8,138 bases of DNA from an uncultured Collinsella sp. (GTDB lineage Bacteria; Actinomycetota; Coriobacteriia; Coriobacteriales; Coriobacteriaceae), in NCBI GenBank assembly GCA_902490095.1, contig CABUCQ010000093.1:1-8138 (forward strand), written 5' to 3'. Made by a program: the position numbers and the translations under genes. The notes below the pieces were generated by a model. It was not told the origin of the DNA, ran no database searches, and was given only the letters and a program-made list of their open reading frames with translations. Within the stretch, counting starts at the first letter, position 1; each line of letters starts with the position of its first letter. Below are positions 5,358-8,138 of the stretch, piece after piece.

Positions 5358-6836
5358 TTAGAGCAGCACGCAGGCGACGGTCAGGATGACGGCACAGACG
5401 ACGGAGAGAGCGACGATGAGCTTAAGGGCAAACTTGAGCCAGGTCGTCCACTCGATCTTGGCCAGGGCGAGACCGCCCATGATGGCGCCGGAGGTCGGGG
5501 TGAACAGGTTCACGACACCGATGGCGGCGGAGAAGATCATGACCATGACCTCGGGCGAGAAGCCGAGCTTAACAGCCAGCGGTCCCATGATGGGCATGGA
5601 GACGGTGGCCATACCGGAGGTCGAGGGGATCAGGAAGGACAGGCCGAAGTAGACCAGGAAGCTCATGGGAGCGAAGATTACGCCGGACAGGCCAGCCAGG
5701 GCATTGGCGGCAGCGTCGAGGACGAAGACGTCGAGGCCGGTGTTAGCCATGAGGACGGAGATACCACGGGCGAGGGCGATGACGAGAACAACGGACATCA
5801 TGTCGGCAGCGCCGGTGATGAAGGTGTTGACGATCTGCTTCTCGGACAGGCCACCGATGATACCGATCAGGACGGCCATGAGGAAGAACCAGGTGGAAGC
5901 CTCGTCGAAGTACCACTGGCCAATGGGCAGGCCGGTGATCAGGGCAGACCAGCCCTGGACGACGGCGTTACCATCGGCGTCGTAGACAGCGCCAGCGTCG
6001 AAGAAGTTGGCGACGCCCTCGTTGAGATCGGCCAGCGGAATGAAGCCGACGATCATGACGACGAAGGTGAAGGCGAAGGCGATCAGAACACCCTTCTGAC
6101 GACCGGTGAGCTTGACCTCCTTGTGGACCTCGGAAGCAGCCTTGCCGTGAGCCTCTTCGGCGTCCTTGAGCTCCTGCATCGACAGGATGGTGGAACCCTT
6201 GTCAGCCTTGACCTTCTTGGCATAGTTCATCACGAAAACGATGGACATAGCGGTAGTGACAATCCACAGGACGGCACCGAGGCCGATGATGATGGACTGG
6301 TTGACCTCAATGCCAACGCCGGTCAGAGCGTCGACGGCAGCGCCGACGGCGAACGGGTTAACCGTGGAGCCCAGGCAGCCGCAGCCAGCGCCGAGCAGGA
6401 CGGTAGCGGCGCCGACCATGGGGTCGAAGCCAGCGGCCATCATGGTAGCGGCGAGCAGGGCGTAGAAGGGAACGGTCTCCTCGCACATACCATAGGTGGT
6501 ACCACCGAGGGAGAAGATGAGCATCAGCACGGGAATGAGCATAATCTCGTTGCCCTTAAGCTTCTGCACCAGAACGGCGATGCCGTTGTCCAGGGCGCCG
6601 GTCTCGGTCATCATACCGAGGAAGCCGCCCAGGATCATAACGAAGAGGCAGACGGGCAGAGCGTCAGCGAAGCCCAGGATCGGGGCGGTGCAGAAATCGC
6701 TCAGGCGGGCTGCGGTAACCGCGCCGCCGGACGTGCCGGAGACGATAACGGTAATCACTGCAACAATTGCCAGCAGAGCAAGAAGAATGGTGAACGATGA
6801 AGGCATACCGCGCTTTTTCTTAGCGGTCTCAGTCAT
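5358..6836 (-). CDS. YfcC-family transporter, probable arginine/ornithine exchanger
   Basis: A 492-residue multi-pass inner-membrane carrier of the YfcC/ArcD-type, DcuC-like superfamily. Positions 13-35 form the first membrane helix after a lysine-rich cytosolic start; further hydrophobic segments fill 50-200 and 247-492, separated by a charged loop at about 206-246. Conserved pieces include SLGGTTYGMCEETVPFY (109-125), GSTVNPFAVG (156-165), FLIPSTSGMATVSMP (401-415) and NLFTPTSGAIMGG (443-455), the paired re-entrant-like loops of this superfamily. The start at 6836 is chosen because GGGGGG (6846-6851) lies nine bases upstream; ATGs at 6863 and 6845 are less well placed. Its position after arcA and argF makes arginine/ornithine exchange the likely role; substrate is inferred from context, since YfcC members are often annotated as dicarboxylate or short-chain-acid carriers. 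Confidence 0.88.
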   Translation of the reverse strand: MTETAKKKRGMPSSFTILLALLAIVAVITVIVSGTSGGAVTAARLSDFCTAPILGFADALPVCLFVMILGGFLGMMTETGALDNGIAVLVQKLKGNEIMLIPVLMLIFSLGGTTYGMCEETVPFYALLAATMMAAGFDPMVGAATVLLGAGCGCLGSTVNPFAVGAAVDALTGVGIEVNQSIIIGLGAVLWIVTTAMSIVFVMNYAKKVKADKGSTILSMQELKDAEEAHGKAASEVHKEVKLTGRQKGVLIAFAFTFVVMIVGFIPLADLNEGVANFFDAGAVYDADGNAVVQGWSALITGLPIGQWYFDEASTWFFLMAVLIGIIGGLSEKQIVNTFITGAADMMSVVLVIALARGISVLMANTGLDVFVLDAAANALAGLSGVIFAPMSFLVYFGLSFLIPSTSGMATVSMPIMGPLAVKLGFSPEVMVMIFSAAIGVVNLFTPTSGAIMGGLALAKIEWTTWLKFALKLIVALSVVCAVILTVACVLL

Positions 6837-6845
6837 GGTTCTCAT

Positions 6846-6853
6846 CCCCCCTT
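6846..6853 (-). promoter_or_regulatory. G-rich ribosome binding site of the YfcC carrier
   Basis: AAGGGGGG on the minus strand. Its spacing of nine bases suits the ATG at 6836; it abuts the ATG at 6845 and lies inside the frame from 6863, arguing against both longer forms. Confidence 0.75.
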
Positions 6854-6936
6854 CATAAATCATTTAACTTTCTCGCGCGAAGCGGATCTTCCGTGCCGTG
6901 CCCACCGCCCGACGCGAGATATTTACCAGACAAAGC

Positions 6937-6968
6937 CGCTCGGGGTGTGCAGCAAGACACCCCGAGCG
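6937..6968 (-). terminator. Stem-loop between argF and the YfcC gene
   Basis: CGCTCGGGGTGT (6937-6948) and ACACCCCGAGCG (6957-6968) form a perfect 12-base stem with an eight-base loop, 15 bases after the argF stop. The minus-strand sequence after it, GCTTTGTCTGG, is a mediocre U-tract. It probably acts as a partial terminator or 3' stabiliser, giving more argF than carrier mRNA. No convincing separate promoter for the carrier is seen in the rest of the 147-base gap. Confidence 0.65.
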
Positions 6969-6983
6969 AGATGCTAGATGCTC

Positions 6984-7979
6984 TTACTTGAGCGTGGCGT
7001 ACATGACAGCCTTGATGGTGTGCATGCGGTTCTCGGCCTCGTCGAAGACCTTGGAAGCGGGGCTCTCGAAGACCTCGTCGGTGACCTCCTGCTCGGTGAT
7101 GCCGAACTGCTCGCACTTCTCGGCGCCAATCGTGGTGTTGGTGTCGTGGAAGCTGGGCAGGCAGTGCAGGAAGATGGCACCCGGGTTGGCCATAGCCATG
7201 ACCTCGGAGGTAACGCGATACGGGGTGAGCTGAGCGATGCGCTCGGCCCAGACCTCGTCGGGCTCGCCCATGGAGACCCACACGTCGGTGTAGATAACGT
7301 CGGCACCGGTGACGCCGTCCTTGACGTCGGTGGTCAGCTTGATGGTGCAGCCGTTGGCCTCGGCGATGGGCTTGCAGGCCTCGATGACGTCGTCAGCGGG
7401 CATGCACTCCTCGGGACCGCAGGCCACGAAATTCATGCCGAGCTTGGAGCAGACAACCATGAGGGAGCGAGCAACGTTATTCTTGCAGTCGCCCATGAAG
7501 ACGAGGGTCTTGCCCTTGATGTCGTAGTTGAAGTTCTCCTGGACGGTCAGGATGTCGGCGAGCATCTGGGTGGGGTGCCACTCGGTGGTCAGGCCGTTCC
7601 AGACAGGCACGCCGGACTTAGCAGCGAGCTCCTCGACGTCGTCCTGGGCAAAGCCACGGAACTCGATGCCGTCATACATGCGGCCGAGAACGCGGGCGGT
7701 GTCCTCGATGGACTCCTTCTTGCCCATCTGCGACGAACCGGGATCGAGGTAGGTAACGCCCATGCCCAGGTCCATGCCGCCGACCTCGAAGGCGCAGCGG
7801 GTACGAGTGGAGGTCTTCTGGAAGAGCAGAACGATGTTCTTGCCCTCGAGATAGCGGTGCGGAACGCCAGCGCGCTTCATATCCTTGAAGTTCTTGGAGA
7901 GCTTGAGCAGGTACTCGATCTCCTCGGTGGTGAGGTCGAGAAGCTTGAGGAAGCTACGGCCGGAGAGGTTAACACCCAT
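6984..7979 (-). CDS. argF: Ornithine carbamoyltransferase, catabolic (ADI pathway)
   Basis: Cytosolic enzyme interconverting citrulline plus phosphate and ornithine plus carbamoyl phosphate. At 331 residues it is full length. The carbamoyl-phosphate loop STRTR is at 57-61, with SSQMGKKESIEDTARVLGR (82-100), HPTQML (135-140), the ornithine-binding DVWVSMGE (232-239) and the catalytic HCLP (272-275) with C273; FHDT follows. The ATG has AAAGGA (7988-7993) eight bases upstream. Placement directly after arcA and before an ArcD-like carrier suggests the catabolic direction (arcB) rather than arginine synthesis; the sequence alone cannot prove direction. The gap to arcA is 105 bases and holds two stem-loops, so the genes are likely co-transcribed with differential expression. 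Confidence 0.97.
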   Translation of the reverse strand: MGVNLSGRSFLKLLDLTTEEIEYLLKLSKNFKDMKRAGVPHRYLEGKNIVLLFQKTSTRTRCAFEVGGMDLGMGVTYLDPGSSQMGKKESIEDTARVLGRMYDGIEFRGFAQDDVEELAAKSGVPVWNGLTTEWHPTQMLADILTVQENFNYDIKGKTLVFMGDCKNNVARSLMVVCSKLGMNFVACGPEECMPADDVIEACKPIAEANGCTIKLTTDVKDGVTGADVIYTDVWVSMGEPDEVWAERIAQLTPYRVTSEVMAMANPGAIFLHCLPSFHDTNTTIGAEKCEQFGITEQEVTDEVFESPASKVFDEAENRMHTIKAVMYATLK

Positions 7980-8024
7980 GGTTTGATTCCTTTCGAAGAA
8001 ATGAATTACGTAAGTATTAGTGTT

Positions 8025-8039
8025 GCCCGTTTAACGGGC
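8025..8039. repeat. Small palindrome before argF
   Basis: GCCCGTTTAACGGGC, a 15-base odd palindrome (GCCCGTT/AACGGGC around one T), lies about 46 bases before the argF ATG; a second palindrome, TTACGTAA, is at 8006-8013. They could be a regulator site or short mRNA hairpins. Confidence 0.4.
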
Positions 8040-8043
8040 GAAG

Positions 8044-8072
8044 CCGGTGCGGTTGTAGGGGGACCGCACCGG
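8044..8072 (-). terminator. Stem-loop after arcA
   Basis: CCGGTGCGGT (8044-8053) and ACCGCACCGG (8063-8072) form a perfect 10-base stem with a nine-base loop, 12 bases after the arcA stop. No U-tract follows on the minus strand, so it more likely protects the arcA 3' end or attenuates read-through than fully terminates. Confidence 0.55.
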
Positions 8073-8084
8073 AAACGGAAAGAC

Positions 8085-8138
8085 TTAGAGGTCCTCGCGC
8101 CAGAAGGGCATGCTCATGCAGCGCGGGCCGCCGCGGCC
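8085..8138 (-). CDS. arcA: Arginine deiminase, C-terminal end only
   Basis: Only the last 17 codons and the TAA are present; the rest lies beyond the right edge. The visible residues are GRGGPRCMSMPFWREDL. GGPRCMSMP is the conserved C-terminal motif of arginine deiminase, and its cysteine is the catalytic nucleophile that attacks the arginine guanidinium to give citrulline and ammonia. The following argF and carrier genes agree with this. Identification rests on a short but distinctive motif. Confidence 0.9.
   Translation of the reverse strand, partial: GRGGPRCMSMPFWREDL

Noticed and set aside
6123..6800. 225-codon plus-strand frame rich in G, D, H and E
   Set aside because: Antisense to membrane-helix codons of the YfcC carrier, which explains the odd composition.
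8001..8020. Possible ArgR box (TGAAT half-site) before argF
   Set aside because: Only one half matches the ARG-box pattern; the second half does not fit, so it cannot be supported.

Overview
The window looks like chromosomal DNA of a GC-rich Gram-positive anaerobe. Protein character (CTP synthase, a UPF0371/DUF1846 protein, a YfcC-type transporter, arginine deiminase genes) points to Coriobacteriia, perhaps a Collinsella-like gut species. That taxon is inferred from general resemblance, not from a search. All six supported genes lie on the minus strand, so transcription runs from high to low coordinates.

Right end (8138 to 5358): an arginine deiminase (ADI) cluster read as arcA (only its last 17 codons and stop are in the window), then a catabolic-type ornithine carbamoyltransferase (argF/arcB), then a twelve-helix-scale YfcC-family carrier. 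Together they would take up arginine, convert it to citrulline, then to ornithine plus carbamoyl phosphate, and exchange ornithine for arginine. The carbamate kinase needed to make ATP is not in the window. Strong stem-loops sit after arcA and after argF.

Middle (5357 to 4828): about 530 bases with no convincing intact gene but unusually many inverted repeats: a 26-base near-perfect inverted repeat, a roughly 98-base interrupted hairpin, and several compact hairpins. One strand also carries a short frameshifted stretch resembling the N terminus of the neighbouring YfcC carrier, probably a gene relic. This is the least explained part of the window.

Left half: a DUF1846 protein with its own TATAAT -10 box and a clear terminator; a small winged-helix regulator with a very strong ribosome binding site and its own terminator; then pyrG (CTP synthase) with a plausible promoter and a perfect DnaA-box 9-mer in its leader; then a XerD-like tyrosine recombinase whose GTG start is 2 bases after the pyrG stop and which runs off the left edge. 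No tRNA, rRNA, CRISPR array, insertion sequence or phage gene was seen. I see no clear new multi-gene system; the best candidates for novelty are the structured spacer and the regulatory sites.
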